A DNA stretch of 21,633 nt from UMGS1590 sp036303105 (GTDB taxonomy: Bacteria > Bacillota > Peptococcia > Peptococcales > Peptococcaceae): NCBI GenBank assembly GCA_036303105.1, contig JAXJBF010000115.1:1-21633 (forward strand), in the 5' to 3' direction. The stretch's first letter is position 1. Every line of letters starts with the position of its first letter. The notes under the pieces were generated by a model, which did not search any database, was not told the origin of the DNA, and worked only from the letters and a program-made list of their open reading frames with translations. A program made the position numbers and the translations under genes. Positions 6,115 through 13,726 of this stretch are shown piece by piece.

Positions 6115-7803
6115 GTGTTTGTACCGATACATCAACCACAAACGCTTTTGCGTAATATCTTGAGAAATGGTTATTTTCCGATTTCCGCTTTGGCATTTTT
6201 TTATCCAGAAATACAATTGGGAATGGACTTTTGCCGGGTTGACCTCACAGGTATCTCTCTTCTTATTGTATTTGTTATTTTGCTGGTGTTTTCTTCTCAA
6301 CAACAAGATCTTTGGCAAGCTGTTCGTATCATGCCTTGGTGGCTGAATGTATTCTGCATGTTAACCGTTGGCGGTGTCTCTTATTGTTTATATCAGAACG
6401 CAATCACTTTTTTAGAAGAACAGCCTGTACTTCTGGCATGGCAAGCGGCTTATCCCGATATTCAAAATCTTCCTGAGTTAGCCAGTCTTTTTCTCGCGCT
6501 TATTGCTAGCCTGTTTGTGTATGTTTGTTTGGCGTTGTTCTGGAAATATTTTTCTGTTGTCATACAAGAATTGACTATTTTTCAAAAACTGACGTTCTAT
6601 GAGATTGTCTTCTATATCTTGCTAGTCGGTGGCGCAATTCTTTTGTCCGCTTTGGTGTATAGCCATACAGAAGTTTTTTACGGCATGACAGGTACGGGCT
6701 ACGATACCATCTACACCAGCGATAGCGGCGGTCTCTTATCTCAAATGGCCTATTTGGCGCTCAGCTTTCCGGAAAACGATCTTCGGCAACCATTATTTGC
6801 TGTATTCTCGGCACCGTTTGTTGGTGCGCCATATTTGCTGAGTCAAATTTTTCATTTGTCTCTTTCGTCTGAAGCAATCCTTGTTAACAGTCTGCAAATC
6901 CCGTTGCTTTTTGCCGGTCATTTGGCTTTGGCAAAAGCGCTGCGTCTTTCCCCCGTTCAACGCTCCTGTTTTGTGTTGATTTCTTCTTTGACATATGCGC
7001 ATCTGTTAAGCACCTTGATGATTGAACAATACGTCGTAGCATATTTTTGGCTTTGTATCACAATCTGCGCACTTGCCAATCGATACCACGCTGCCGAAAT
7101 GCCACTTTATGCTGCTGGTGGAACGCTTTTAACCAGTTTGGCGTTGTTGCCGTTTATCAGCATGACACCATTTCGTGAGTCTGTGCTGAAATGGTCTAAA
7201 AAAATTATTTCGTCGGCTTTTGGCTTTCTGATCCTACTGCTCGCTTGTGGTCGATTTGATGTGCTTTACAGCGTTGGTGCCAAGCTGCTCTCATTATCTA
7301 CATTCAGTGGAAAAACAGTCTCACTGAGCGAACGCTTGCGGCAATACACACATTTCATCCATGATTGTATATTGGCCCCTGCAGCACATAGTGGAATCAA
7401 TTACAATACCACGATACCGCATATATCCTGGATGCATGATACTGCAAACACTCTGAGTATCATTGGCATTGCCCTGTTTATTCTTGCCTCTTTTGGTGCC
7501 ATCCTCACCTTTCGGCAACGTATCTCACGCCTTGCCATATTTTGGATATTCTTTTCTGTGGTTTTGTTGCTGATCGTTGGCTGGGGAACCAAAGAAAATG
7601 GTTTGATCTTATATGCGCTTTATTTTAGTTGGGCCTTTGTAATATTGCTTTTTCAACTCCCTGTCTGGTTGGATCAACAATTTCACACCAATGTCATTAC
7701 GCCATTGAGCACAATTTTGTTTTCTGCGCTGCTTGTTTTTTATAATGTGCATGGTTTGTGGGACATGGTTTCTTTTGGCATCAACTATTATCCTGTTGGT
7801 TAA
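6115..7803 (+). CDS. Large polytopic membrane protein, possibly GT-C glycosyltransferase-like
   Basis: A 562-residue protein with about eleven to thirteen hydrophobic segments and no signal peptide. It begins with GTG at 6115 behind a GGAGGTGATTG ribosome site. Between the fourth or fifth and the next membrane segment lies a non-membrane loop (about residues 185-225: YSHTEVFYG, GYDTIYTSDSGG, FPENDLRQPLF) that resembles the first extracytoplasmic loop of GT-C-fold glycosyltransferases and related undefined membrane families, with acidic residues that could be catalytic. A second polar loop occurs near 400-440. I cannot assign it to a family with confidence; a polymer or lipid-linked sugar function is only a guess. 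The stop codon is immediately followed, in the same frame, by the remnant metG-like tail. Confidence 0.7.
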   Translation: MFVPIHQPQTLLRNILRNGYFPISALAFFYPEIQLGMDFCRVDLTGISLLIVFVILLVFSSQQQDLWQAVRIMPWWLNVFCMLTVGGVSYCLYQNAITFLEEQPVLLAWQAAYPDIQNLPELASLFLALIASLFVYVCLALFWKYFSVVIQELTIFQKLTFYEIVFYILLVGGAILLSALVYSHTEVFYGMTGTGYDTIYTSDSGGLLSQMAYLALSFPENDLRQPLFAVFSAPFVGAPYLLSQIFHLSLSSEAILVNSLQIPLLFAGHLALAKALRLSPVQRSCFVLISSLTYAHLLSTLMIEQYVVAYFWLCITICALANRYHAAEMPLYAAGGTLLTSLALLPFISMTPFRESVLKWSKKIISSAFGFLILLLACGRFDVLYSVGAKLLSLSTFSGKTVSLSERLRQYTHFIHDCILAPAAHSGINYNTTIPHISWMHDTANTLSIIGIALFILASFGAILTFRQRISRLAIFWIFFSVVLLLIVGWGTKENGLILYALYFSWAFVILLFQLPVWLDQQFHTNVITPLSTILFSALLVFYNVHGLWDMVSFGINYYPVG

Positions 7804-7878
7804 GAGAAAGATAAATATCGACAGCTGCACTTGCTGATGGTCGACGACCACATCTCTGCGGGTGCAAAGTTGTATTGA
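7804..7878 (+). pseudogene. Remnant second copy of the metG-like 3' end
   Basis: Without gaps, 7804-7878 aligns to 246-320: the last 56 bases match at 49 positions, most differences are at third codon positions, and both end in TGA. Translated, LHLLMVDDHISAGAKLY here corresponds to LHLLMVDDHIPAGAKLY there; 18 of 24 residues agree. There is no start codon or domain body, because the copy begins directly after the stop of the membrane-protein gene. It is therefore a truncated homolog or the displaced end of an interrupted gene, and it marks the right edge of the accessory block. Confidence 0.85.
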
Positions 7879-7900
7879 TAGAGCGTTTATGAAATCATTA

Positions 7901-7944
7901 GCAAACGAAAGCAGACACCCAAAGTGGTGTCTGTTTTCGTTTGC
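7901..7944 (+). terminator. Intrinsic terminator after the metG tail remnant
   Basis: GCAAACGAAAGCAGACACC pairs with GGTGTCTGTTTTCGTTTGC over 19 positions with one G-U pair and a six-base loop. The GC-rich inner stem CAGACACC/GGTGTCTG is followed by TTTTCGTTT, the usual terminator arrangement. It lies 22 bases after the remnant stop, much as the 403-437 terminator follows the intact gene, and may be the original terminator of that gene. Confidence 0.75.
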
Positions 7945-8155
7945 AGACTTTGTGTCAGCATCTTTCCCAGTTATCTTCAAAAGGCATTTCAAAAACTTTT
8001 CTTTACTTTCACCTACTCTATCATTATGCAATAGTTTTAAGATATTTAAATTTATATTATTCACATGATATACTTATACTATACAGATCCGTTGTAATAA
8101 AGCAAAGTTATTATTCACCAGCAATAAAACACATTGTTTCCAAGGAGGGGGTACC
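7945..8155 (+). other. Intergenic region before the small coiled-coil gene
   Basis: About 210 bases without a convincing gene. TATACT near 8075-8086 could serve as a -10 box for the following gene, but no good -35 partner is seen. ORFs that cross it lack ribosome sites and family resemblance. Confidence 0.4.
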
Positions 8156-8374
8156 ATGGTCATCAGCATTATTGCGATTGTCTTGCAAATTACACTGATT
8201 GTTATTGTTTTTAGTCTGCCATTTCGCTTTCGGGAGCAACAAGACTATTTAGACCAGCGTTTTAAGGAGATGGAAGAAAAGCTGGATGTATTACAAGCCG
8301 TATTAACAGAATCTGCAGCAGCTCCCGATCATACGCCACTAAAACCAGCGGAACAACCAGAGGCTAATCAATAA
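8156..8374 (+). CDS. Small membrane-anchored coiled-coil protein of unknown function
   Basis: A 72-residue protein with a strong AAGGAGGGGG site before ATG 8156. Residues 2-22 form one hydrophobic membrane segment (VISIIAIVLQITLIVIVFSLPF). Residues 26-55 are charged with heptad-like spacing (LDQRFKEMEEKLDVLQAVL) and probably form a coiled coil, and the last 20 are Pro/Ala-rich. Such proteins often act as small scaffolds or subunits of envelope complexes, but no family is recognised. It is flanked by terminators on both sides and so forms its own transcription unit. Confidence 0.7.
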   Translation: MVISIIAIVLQITLIVIVFSLPFRFREQQDYLDQRFKEMEEKLDVLQAVLTESAAAPDHTPLKPAEQPEANQ

Positions 8375-8413
8375 CGATACACCTAAAACTACAACGATAA
8401 AAAATATTTTAAC

Positions 8414-8451
8414 GAACACCTTTTACTAATAACAGGTGTTCATTCTTTTTT
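8414..8451 (+). terminator. Intrinsic terminator after the coiled-coil gene
   Basis: GAACACCT (8414-8421) pairs with AGGTGTTC (8434-8441) around a 12-base loop, followed by ATTCTTTTTT. It lies 39 bases after the stop codon. Confidence 0.78.
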
Positions 8452-8614
8452 GATAGAACGCTGAAAGGGTATTTAACCATTTTCCATACATAACACGACC
8501 CTTATGTTTTGCTCCTTTTCATAAGCCGCACATGGCTTTTTTCACCCAACGACGATGTGCTATAGTTGTATATATTAAAGCATTGATCCAACTTGAAAAG
8601 AAAGGACCCTCACT

Positions 8615-9238
8615 ATGACAACGCGTTACACCCCACCCTATTTTGATTTTGAAATCTGCGGCGTGAAAAGGAAATTGCCTTTTGTAAAGATCAAAGACGA
8701 CATGGCACTCGCCAGTTTCTGCATTGCATCCGACACAGAGCTCGTTCAAGCTGTGGCACCGGAACTGATCAAACGGCTGCCGGAAGTAGATGTGCTGCTC
8801 ACTGCGGAAGCCAAAGGCATCATCCTTACTTACGAGATCAGCCACCTTCTTGGTATGAAGGATTTCGTGCTGGCACGTAAAAGCAACAAGCCTTACATGC
8901 AGAATGTGCTCGAAGCTACCGTCTATTCCATCACCACCCAGGCTAAGCAGACACTCTACCTCGACGGCTGCGATGCGGAAAAGCTGCGTGGCAAACGCGT
9001 CGCTATCATCGACGACGTCTTTGCCACCGGCAATTCCCTGGCTGCGCTTGAAAAACTCGCCACCCTCGCCGGCGCCAACATCGTCGCCAAAGCCGCCGTG
9101 CTCGCCGAGCTGGACTCCGTCTACCGCGATGACGTCATCTTCTTAAAAGAACACTACGTCTTCACGCCAAACCCGGACGGCACCTTTACACCAATTGAGT
9201 CCAAGAAAAAAAGCGCCGCTGCACCGATTATTGAGTAA
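8615..9238 (+). CDS. Purine-type phosphoribosyltransferase
   Basis: A 207-residue type I phosphoribosyltransferase with an AAAGGACC ribosome site. The PRPP-binding loop VAIIDDVFATGNS is at residues 129-141, and an upstream TAEAKGI (63-69) resembles the EARGF segment of adenine phosphoribosyltransferase. It would join a purine base to PRPP, forming the nucleotide and pyrophosphate in the cytoplasm. The length exceeds typical Apt (about 170-180) because of N- and C-terminal extensions, so xanthine or another purine is possible and the exact base is not decided. Codons are clearly GC-richer than in the agr block. The gene stands alone, with a possible weak hairpin (about 9265-9287, AAGTGG/CCAC before TTTTTT) after it. 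Confidence 0.85.
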   Translation: MTTRYTPPYFDFEICGVKRKLPFVKIKDDMALASFCIASDTELVQAVAPELIKRLPEVDVLLTAEAKGIILTYEISHLLGMKDFVLARKSNKPYMQNVLEATVYSITTQAKQTLYLDGCDAEKLRGKRVAIIDDVFATGNSLAALEKLATLAGANIVAKAAVLAELDSVYRDDVIFLKEHYVFTPNPDGTFTPIESKKKSAAAPIIE

Positions 9239-9319
9239 AACCTGCGGAAATAGACTCTTCTCGAAGTGGATTGCCACGCTTTTTTCTCCTTCCCCACAAT
9301 TCTTTACCATTTCTCGACG

Positions 9320-9346
9320 TTGCTTTTTACATTGAAGTGGTATAAT
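9320..9346 (+). promoter_or_regulatory. Extended -10 promoter for the DJ-1/PfpI gene
   Basis: TGGTATAAT carries a TG extended -10 with consensus TATAAT at 9341-9346. TTGCTT at 9320-9325 is a possible -35 but only 15 bases away. The start codon is 59 bases downstream of the -10. Confidence 0.55.
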
Positions 9347-9404
9347 AATCTTATAAAAATAGAGTGAATTTTTCACAATAAATGAATTTTTAGGAGGAAT
9401 AGCT

Positions 9405-9983
9405 ATGAGCAAGAAGATTTTGCTGTTGTGCGGGGATTACACGGAAGACTACGAAACAATGGTGCCTTTCCAGGCGCTGTCTATGCTGGGTTATCAGGTG
9501 GATGCTGTTTGCCCTGGTAAGAAGGCTGGCGAAACGGTTGCCACTGCTGTGCATGATTTTCTCGGCAAGCAGACTTATACCGAACTGACAGGCCACAACT
9601 TTGCTTTGACTGCTGATTTTGACGCAGTAAACACTGCGGACTATGTGGGCCTGTTTATCACTGGCGGCCGTGCTCCGGAATACATTCGCCTGAATCCTCG
9701 TGTGATCGAAATTGTTCAGGAATTCTTCAAAGACAACAAGCCTGTTGCTGCGATCTGCCATGGTCCACAGGTACTGACCGCTGCTGGTGTGCTGAAAGGC
9801 TACAAGGCAACTTGCTATGAAGCTGTTGGTCCAGACATCACGCTGGCTGGCGGCGAATATGTCAACGTTCCTGCTGATGAAGCCGTTGTCGACAAAAACC
9901 TTGTTACCTCTCCTGCATGGCCTGGCAACACCGCTATTTGCCGTGAATTTGTCAAATTGCTTGGTGCCAAGATCGAAATCTAA
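9405..9983 (+). CDS. DJ-1/PfpI family protein
   Basis: A 192-residue protein with a TAGGAGGAA ribosome site. It has the class I glutamine-amidotransferase-like fold: ILLLCGDYTEDYE near the N-terminus with Glu14, and the nucleophile elbow AICHGPQVL with Cys118-His119. ITGGRAPEYIR (85-95) is the usual DJ-1/PfpI loop. Family members act as glyoxalase III or deglycase-like enzymes, chaperones or proteases, usually in carbonyl or oxidative stress. Activity of this one cannot be told from the sequence. The gene has its own extended -10 promoter and converges on the symporter gene, sharing a bidirectional terminator. Confidence 0.9.
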   Translation: MSKKILLLCGDYTEDYETMVPFQALSMLGYQVDAVCPGKKAGETVATAVHDFLGKQTYTELTGHNFALTADFDAVNTADYVGLFITGGRAPEYIRLNPRVIEIVQEFFKDNKPVAAICHGPQVLTAAGVLKGYKATCYEAVGPDITLAGGEYVNVPADEAVVDKNLVTSPAWPGNTAICREFVKLLGAKIEI

Positions 9984-9990
9984 TGGCACA

Positions 9991-10040
9991 AAAAAACTGT
10001 TGCACGAATGGACAATAAACCACTCGTGCAACAGTTTTTT
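9991..10040. terminator. Bidirectional terminator between the DJ-1 and symporter genes
   Basis: AAAAAACTGTTGCACGA (9991-10007) and TCGTGCAACAGTTTTTT (10024-10040) are exact inverse complements, with A and T tracts on both sides. It overlaps the first base of the minus-strand stop codon of the symporter gene and serves both strands. Confidence 0.9.
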
Positions 10041-11491
10041 TATTTGCTTTTTTTCTCAAGAACATCTGCCATGGCAATGAAGTGATCGGCTTTTTCATAC
10101 TCTGGCGCCGTGCAAAGGCTGACACCAACATAGATCACACAGGAAATAACCACTCCAAGCACCACTTGCAGCGCCGACTGCGGTGCCCAAAATGAAGGGA
10201 GCGCCACCCCAAAGCTGATGAGCAAATTGTAGCAGCAGTACACCAATCCCATGACCATTGACGCCAGTGCACCTTTGGCGTTGCCGCGCCGCCAGAAAAA
10301 ACCCAGCACCAGCGGCACGAAAACACCGGTCGTGATGACATCCGACGCCATCCAGGAAACCACAAGGATGGAGCGAATCCGCAGCGCGATGAGAATGGCC
10401 ACCAATGTTACCAAAAGTGTTGCAATGCGTGAAAACTGCAGCTTCTGCTGCTCTGTTGTCTGGCGTGTGTTGAGGTCCAGCGACAAGGTCATTGCCCCTG
10501 TGTTGATCAACGAGTCCATCGTTGACATGATCGCTGCCGCGATCCCTACAAAAACAATCGCACCCAGCACTGGCGACATATAATCGACAACCACCGCCGT
10601 CACAATGCCGCCTTCTGGCATTTCGTCAAACAGCACCAGCCCTGCCATACCAGTAAAGACCACCAGCAAATAGAGCGGAATGTATGCGAAAAAGCTCATA
10701 ATCGTCATCTTGCGTGCATCCTCATTGCTGCGTGCCGCTGAAATGCGCTGCCATACATTTGCCTGAATCATCCATGAACAGCCAAACGTGATGACATAGC
10801 CCATATATTTGGACGCACCAGCAACCGGACTCAGATACTCTGTCTTACCCAAGGCCTCGGCCGTCTGCACAATCATGCCAAAACCATCAGCTTGCTTCAT
10901 CGCAATAACAAAGACCACCACGGCTGAGATCAACAGCAGACAAAATTGAATGATATCTGTCAGCACCACACCGCGGAACCCGCCAAACATAGAGTATATC
11001 AGCACAATGCCTGTGCCGACCAAAATAGCAATCTCATAATTCAAGCCCAGATATGTGCCAAAGAAAGTGCCAATGCCCACCATCTGTGAAGCAGCATTCA
11101 GCGTCATAAAAATCAAAATCATCACGGATAAAAGCTTTGCCACACTTTTTGAATAGCGTGCTTCCATCATGCTGCCCTGCGTCAGATACCCCACACGACG
11201 AATGCCCTTCGCTCCGAGCATCATCAAAAATGTGGACAGCAGCACAGGCACCCCATAGTACCAAAACGCGCCCAGCCCATCAGAATAAGCCAAATCGGCT
11301 GTAGAAATCGCTGATCCAGCGCCCCACCACGATGCCACAAATGTGATCGACAACGCCCAAAATGGCAGTGTGCGCCCTGCAAAGAAATAATCCACAACGC
11401 TCTCATTTTTCTTTTCACGCGTCACCGCAAATAAGAGCACTGCAAAATAAACAATCAAGCCAGCGATTGATGCAATCTGTAGTACGCCCAA
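10040..11491 (-). CDS. Sodium:solute symporter (SSS family)
   Basis: A membrane transporter of about 483 residues with roughly thirteen hydrophobic segments and SSS-family features: ITFVASWWGAGSAIS early, FGGFRGVVLTDIIQF in the middle, AAIMSTMDSLINTGAMTL with the sodium-site-like serines, and LGFFWRRGN. It would import a solute with Na+. Substrates in this family range from sugars to proline, pantothenate and carboxylates, and the sequence does not decide. The frame could open at TTG 11506, but that codon overlaps the GGAGGGG ribosome site; the TTG at 11491, six bases after the site, is preferred. No ATG lies near, so a TTG start is unusual but supported. It is a single-gene unit with its own consensus-like promoter. 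Confidence 0.88.
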   Translation of the reverse strand: MGVLQIASIAGLIVYFAVLLFAVTREKKNESVVDYFFAGRTLPFWALSITFVASWWGAGSAISTADLAYSDGLGAFWYYGVPVLLSTFLMMLGAKGIRRVGYLTQGSMMEARYSKSVAKLLSVMILIFMTLNAASQMVGIGTFFGTYLGLNYEIAILVGTGIVLIYSMFGGFRGVVLTDIIQFCLLLISAVVVFVIAMKQADGFGMIVQTAEALGKTEYLSPVAGASKYMGYVITFGCSWMIQANVWQRISAARSNEDARKMTIMSFFAYIPLYLLVVFTGMAGLVLFDEMPEGGIVTAVVVDYMSPVLGAIVFVGIAAAIMSTMDSLINTGAMTLSLDLNTRQTTEQQKLQFSRIATLLVTLVAILIALRIRSILVVSWMASDVITTGVFVPLVLGFFWRRGNAKGALASMVMGLVYCCYNLLISFGVALPSFWAPQSALQVVLGVVISCVIYVGVSLCTAPEYEKADHFIAMADVLEKKSK

Positions 11492-11521
11492 ATAAATCCC
11501 CTCCAATTATTTTGTAAAGGG

Positions 11522-11550
11522 ATTATACGACCCCCTCTCTAATATTTCAA
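11522..11550 (-). promoter_or_regulatory. Sigma-70-type promoter of the symporter gene
   Basis: On the minus strand TTGAAA (11545-11550) and consensus TATAAT (11522-11527) are 17 bases apart. The leader to the TTG start would be about 24 bases and carries GGAGGGG. Confidence 0.8.
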
Positions 11551-11582
11551 GGCATTTTACGACCACGGCCCATCGCCGCCAC

Positions 11583-11606
11583 TTATACGAGCAATAGCAC
11601 GTATAA
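11583..11606. repeat. Dyad TTATACG-N10-CGTATAA upstream of the symporter promoter
   Basis: TTATACG (11583-11589) and CGTATAA (11600-11606) are exact inverse complements. The same TTATACG occurs again over the -10 at 11523-11529. This could be an operator; nothing else supports it. Confidence 0.4.
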
Positions 11607-11627
11607 ACACCATCTTTTATACCAAAA

Positions 11628-11675
11628 ACATCCGATGATATGCTGAAAACATCTATACAGCATATCATCGGATGT
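11628..11675 (-). terminator. Strong terminator of the permease-flavoenzyme operon
   Basis: ACATCCGATGATATGCTG (11628-11645) and its exact inverse complement (11658-11675) form a perfect 18-base stem with a 12-base loop. Read on the minus strand it is followed by TTTTT (11624-11628), and it lies 37 bases after the stop of the last operon gene. Confidence 0.85.
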
Positions 11676-11712
11676 TAATCATACTACTTTCCCACTATAA
11701 AAACATTTAAAC

Positions 11713-13701
11713 TTATAACGTTAGTCCTGCATTAAAACCTGTATGAACAGCATGAACTATTGAAGATGCATCAACACAGTCACCGACATTAATGACATCA
11801 AAAGCCGTATCAATAAATTGATCTCTTTCTTCCGTCAGAGACTTAGTACCTGCACAAATAATCACAGTGTCTGCTTCAAGGAATTTTTTGTCTTCTTTTT
11901 CTTTAACCCAAACGCCTTTATCAGTAATTTCTGTGCAAGTTGTTTCAGTCATTGTTTTAACTTTATATTCATTCATCGCATTAATATAAGCTGTACGTTC
12001 TGTCAATTGCGCATTAGCTGCGATATATTCACCCATTTCCACAATGATAGATTCATGTCCAAGTCCATTAAGGTGAATACCTAATTCAACACCAACAGAG
12101 CCGCCACCAACAATTACAACTTTTTTACCCACTTCATCTTCATGGCCAAATACGTCAAATGCCATCTTTGCATTTTCAATACCAGGAATTGGTGGAACGA
12201 TTTGCTTTGCACCAACTGCAACAATAACTGCATCTGGATCATTTTCTTCTATTGTTTCTGGCGTAGCAGCTTGGTTTAACACGACAGTAATTCGTTCTCT
12301 CTTACGAACTTGATGTTCCAAATATTCATGGAACAATTTCATTTCCTTCTTAAACCACATACCATCTGAAAGAAGTGCTTGCCCACCTAACTTTCCAGTT
12401 TTTTCATAAAGTACTACATAATGACCACGATCAGCACAACTAATTGCAGCTTCCATGCCAGCAACACCACCACCTACAACAACAACTTTCTTTTGACGGT
12501 CTGCTGGTCTGATAATGCTCTTCTGAGCACTTTGGAATTGCATTGGATTAACCATGCAATAACGATCATAACTTGGATGCGCTAACAAATGTAGATCTTT
12601 AGAGATTGCTACGCGACGACCATGATCCATGCAATAGTTGCAACGTAAGCAAGGACGAATATCATCCTCACGTCCTTCTTTTGCTTTCTTGATAATATCA
12701 GGATCAGCCATTGCAGAACGTCCCATAAGAACATAATCAGCTTGACCTTTTGCCAGCACTTCCTCAGCGATATCTGGATCATAAATACCACCAACGACAC
12801 CGATAGGAATCTTAACTCCAGATTTCTTTACGATCTCACTAGCATAAGCATTATGTGCAGTAATTTGGAATCCTGTTGGTACTTGTTTTGGACGTGTCAT
12901 GGCATCAATACGATGTGCACAAGTAATATGCGCCATATCAATATACGGTTCAAAGATTTTAATTTGTTCTGCACATTCTTCTGGAGTAATGCCGCCTTCT
13001 ACTTCATCATTCCCATTCAAACGAACTTCAATCAATAAATCATCTCCAACCACCTCACGAATAGCTTTAATTACCATCAGAGGGAATCGGCAACGGTTTT
13101 CAACACTACCACCAAATTCATCAGTGCGATGATTTGTTAAAGGAGAAAGAAAATAGTTCATCATCCAACCATGACCGTAATGCAAGCAAATACCATCAAA
13201 ACGGGCCGTCTTAATCCATCCTGCATATTCCGCAAAAAGTTTAACGATTTCTTCCAGTTCTTCTTTAGTTGCTGCACGCGCGCCCAAATGTGGCTCATCA
13301 TCTGCAGAAAGTTTTGGATAACCAGGCAAATTGCAATATGGACCACCATGAATTAATTCTGCGAAAGTCAAGCCGTTAAATGCATGAACAGAGCGCTGTA
13401 ATCTTTGGAAATTCATTTGGTTGCATGTTTTAGGATTTACATTAAACATATGTTCATGACTGCCATCGATAGGAACTTCCATAGGCAGGCACACAGAAGA
13501 AAAGCCACCTTGAATATATCGCATCCAATATTCAATACCAAACGTATTGATACGGCCATCGCTATCTTCGCCCCCACCTGTTGCTCCAGATCCAAGTGGA
13601 GTAACTAACGCACGGTTATTGAAACGAAATGTTTTCTTACCACGTGTAATGGTCATTGGTTCAAACAAATGTGGATATCTCTTTTTATAAATTGGTTTCA
13701 T
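11713..13701 (-). CDS. FMN/4Fe-4S/FAD enoate-reductase-like oxidoreductase, copy 1
   Basis: A 662-residue cytoplasmic flavoenzyme of the 2,4-dienoyl-CoA / 2-enoate reductase type. It starts at ATG 13701 (GGAGTGA site); the TTG one codon earlier is unlikely. Residues 1-350 form an old-yellow-enzyme-like FMN barrel with AELIHGG, the H-x-x-H pair His174/His177, and FLSPLTNHRTDEFGGS. Cys351, Cys354, Cys357 and Cys382 would hold the 4Fe-4S cluster. An FAD dinucleotide motif VVVVGGGVAG (406-415) and a second Rossmann motif VVIVGGGSVGVELG (528-541) for NAD(P)H follow. Electrons would pass NAD(P)H-FAD-FeS-FMN to a C=C bond. In YqjM-like enzymes the barrel motif reads HGY; here Trp179 stands in that Tyr place. 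Relatives include FadH, 2-enoate reductase and BaiCD/BaiH; substrate unknown. Last gene of the operon, 25 bases after copy 2. Confidence 0.9.
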   Translation of the reverse strand: MKPIYKKRYPHLFEPMTITRGKKTFRFNNRALVTPLGSGATGGGEDSDGRINTFGIEYWMRYIQGGFSSVCLPMEVPIDGSHEHMFNVNPKTCNQMNFQRLQRSVHAFNGLTFAELIHGGPYCNLPGYPKLSADDEPHLGARAATKEELEEIVKLFAEYAGWIKTARFDGICLHYGHGWMMNYFLSPLTNHRTDEFGGSVENRCRFPLMVIKAIREVVGDDLLIEVRLNGNDEVEGGITPEECAEQIKIFEPYIDMAHITCAHRIDAMTRPKQVPTGFQITAHNAYASEIVKKSGVKIPIGVVGGIYDPDIAEEVLAKGQADYVLMGRSAMADPDIIKKAKEGREDDIRPCLRCNYCMDHGRRVAISKDLHLLAHPSYDRYCMVNPMQFQSAQKSIIRPADRQKKVVVVGGGVAGMEAAISCADRGHYVVLYEKTGKLGGQALLSDGMWFKKEMKLFHEYLEHQVRKRERITVVLNQAATPETIEENDPDAVIVAVGAKQIVPPIPGIENAKMAFDVFGHEDEVGKKVVIVGGGSVGVELGIHLNGLGHESIIVEMGEYIAANAQLTERTAYINAMNEYKVKTMTETTCTEITDKGVWVKEKEDKKFLEADTVIICAGTKSLTEERDQFIDTAFDVINVGDCVDASSIVHAVHTGFNAGLTL

Positions 13702-13726
13702 CAATACTCACTCCATTTCATAAATT

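Noticed and set aside
5833..6318. 161-codon minus-strand ORF across the HicB and membrane-protein genes
   Set aside because: It overlaps two supported plus-strand genes and the nested dyads, and its sequence is low quality without motifs.
321..7803. Prophage or integrative element with its own integrase
   Set aside because: No integrase, transposase, replication or structural phage gene was found in the block; only the flanking repeats suggest mobility.
7901..7944. Long hairpin considered as an attachment site or mobile-element end
   Set aside because: Its GC-rich inner stem followed by a T-rich tract and its place just after a gene tail fit an ordinary terminator; no second copy is seen.
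7609..8064. 151-codon minus-strand ORF spanning the metG tail remnant and terminator
   Set aside because: It runs through a terminator hairpin and opposes a real gene end; no ribosome site or recognisable domain.
9390..10031. 213-codon minus-strand ORF over the DJ-1/PfpI gene
   Set aside because: Shadow of a well-supported gene; it crosses the bidirectional terminator and has no ribosome site.
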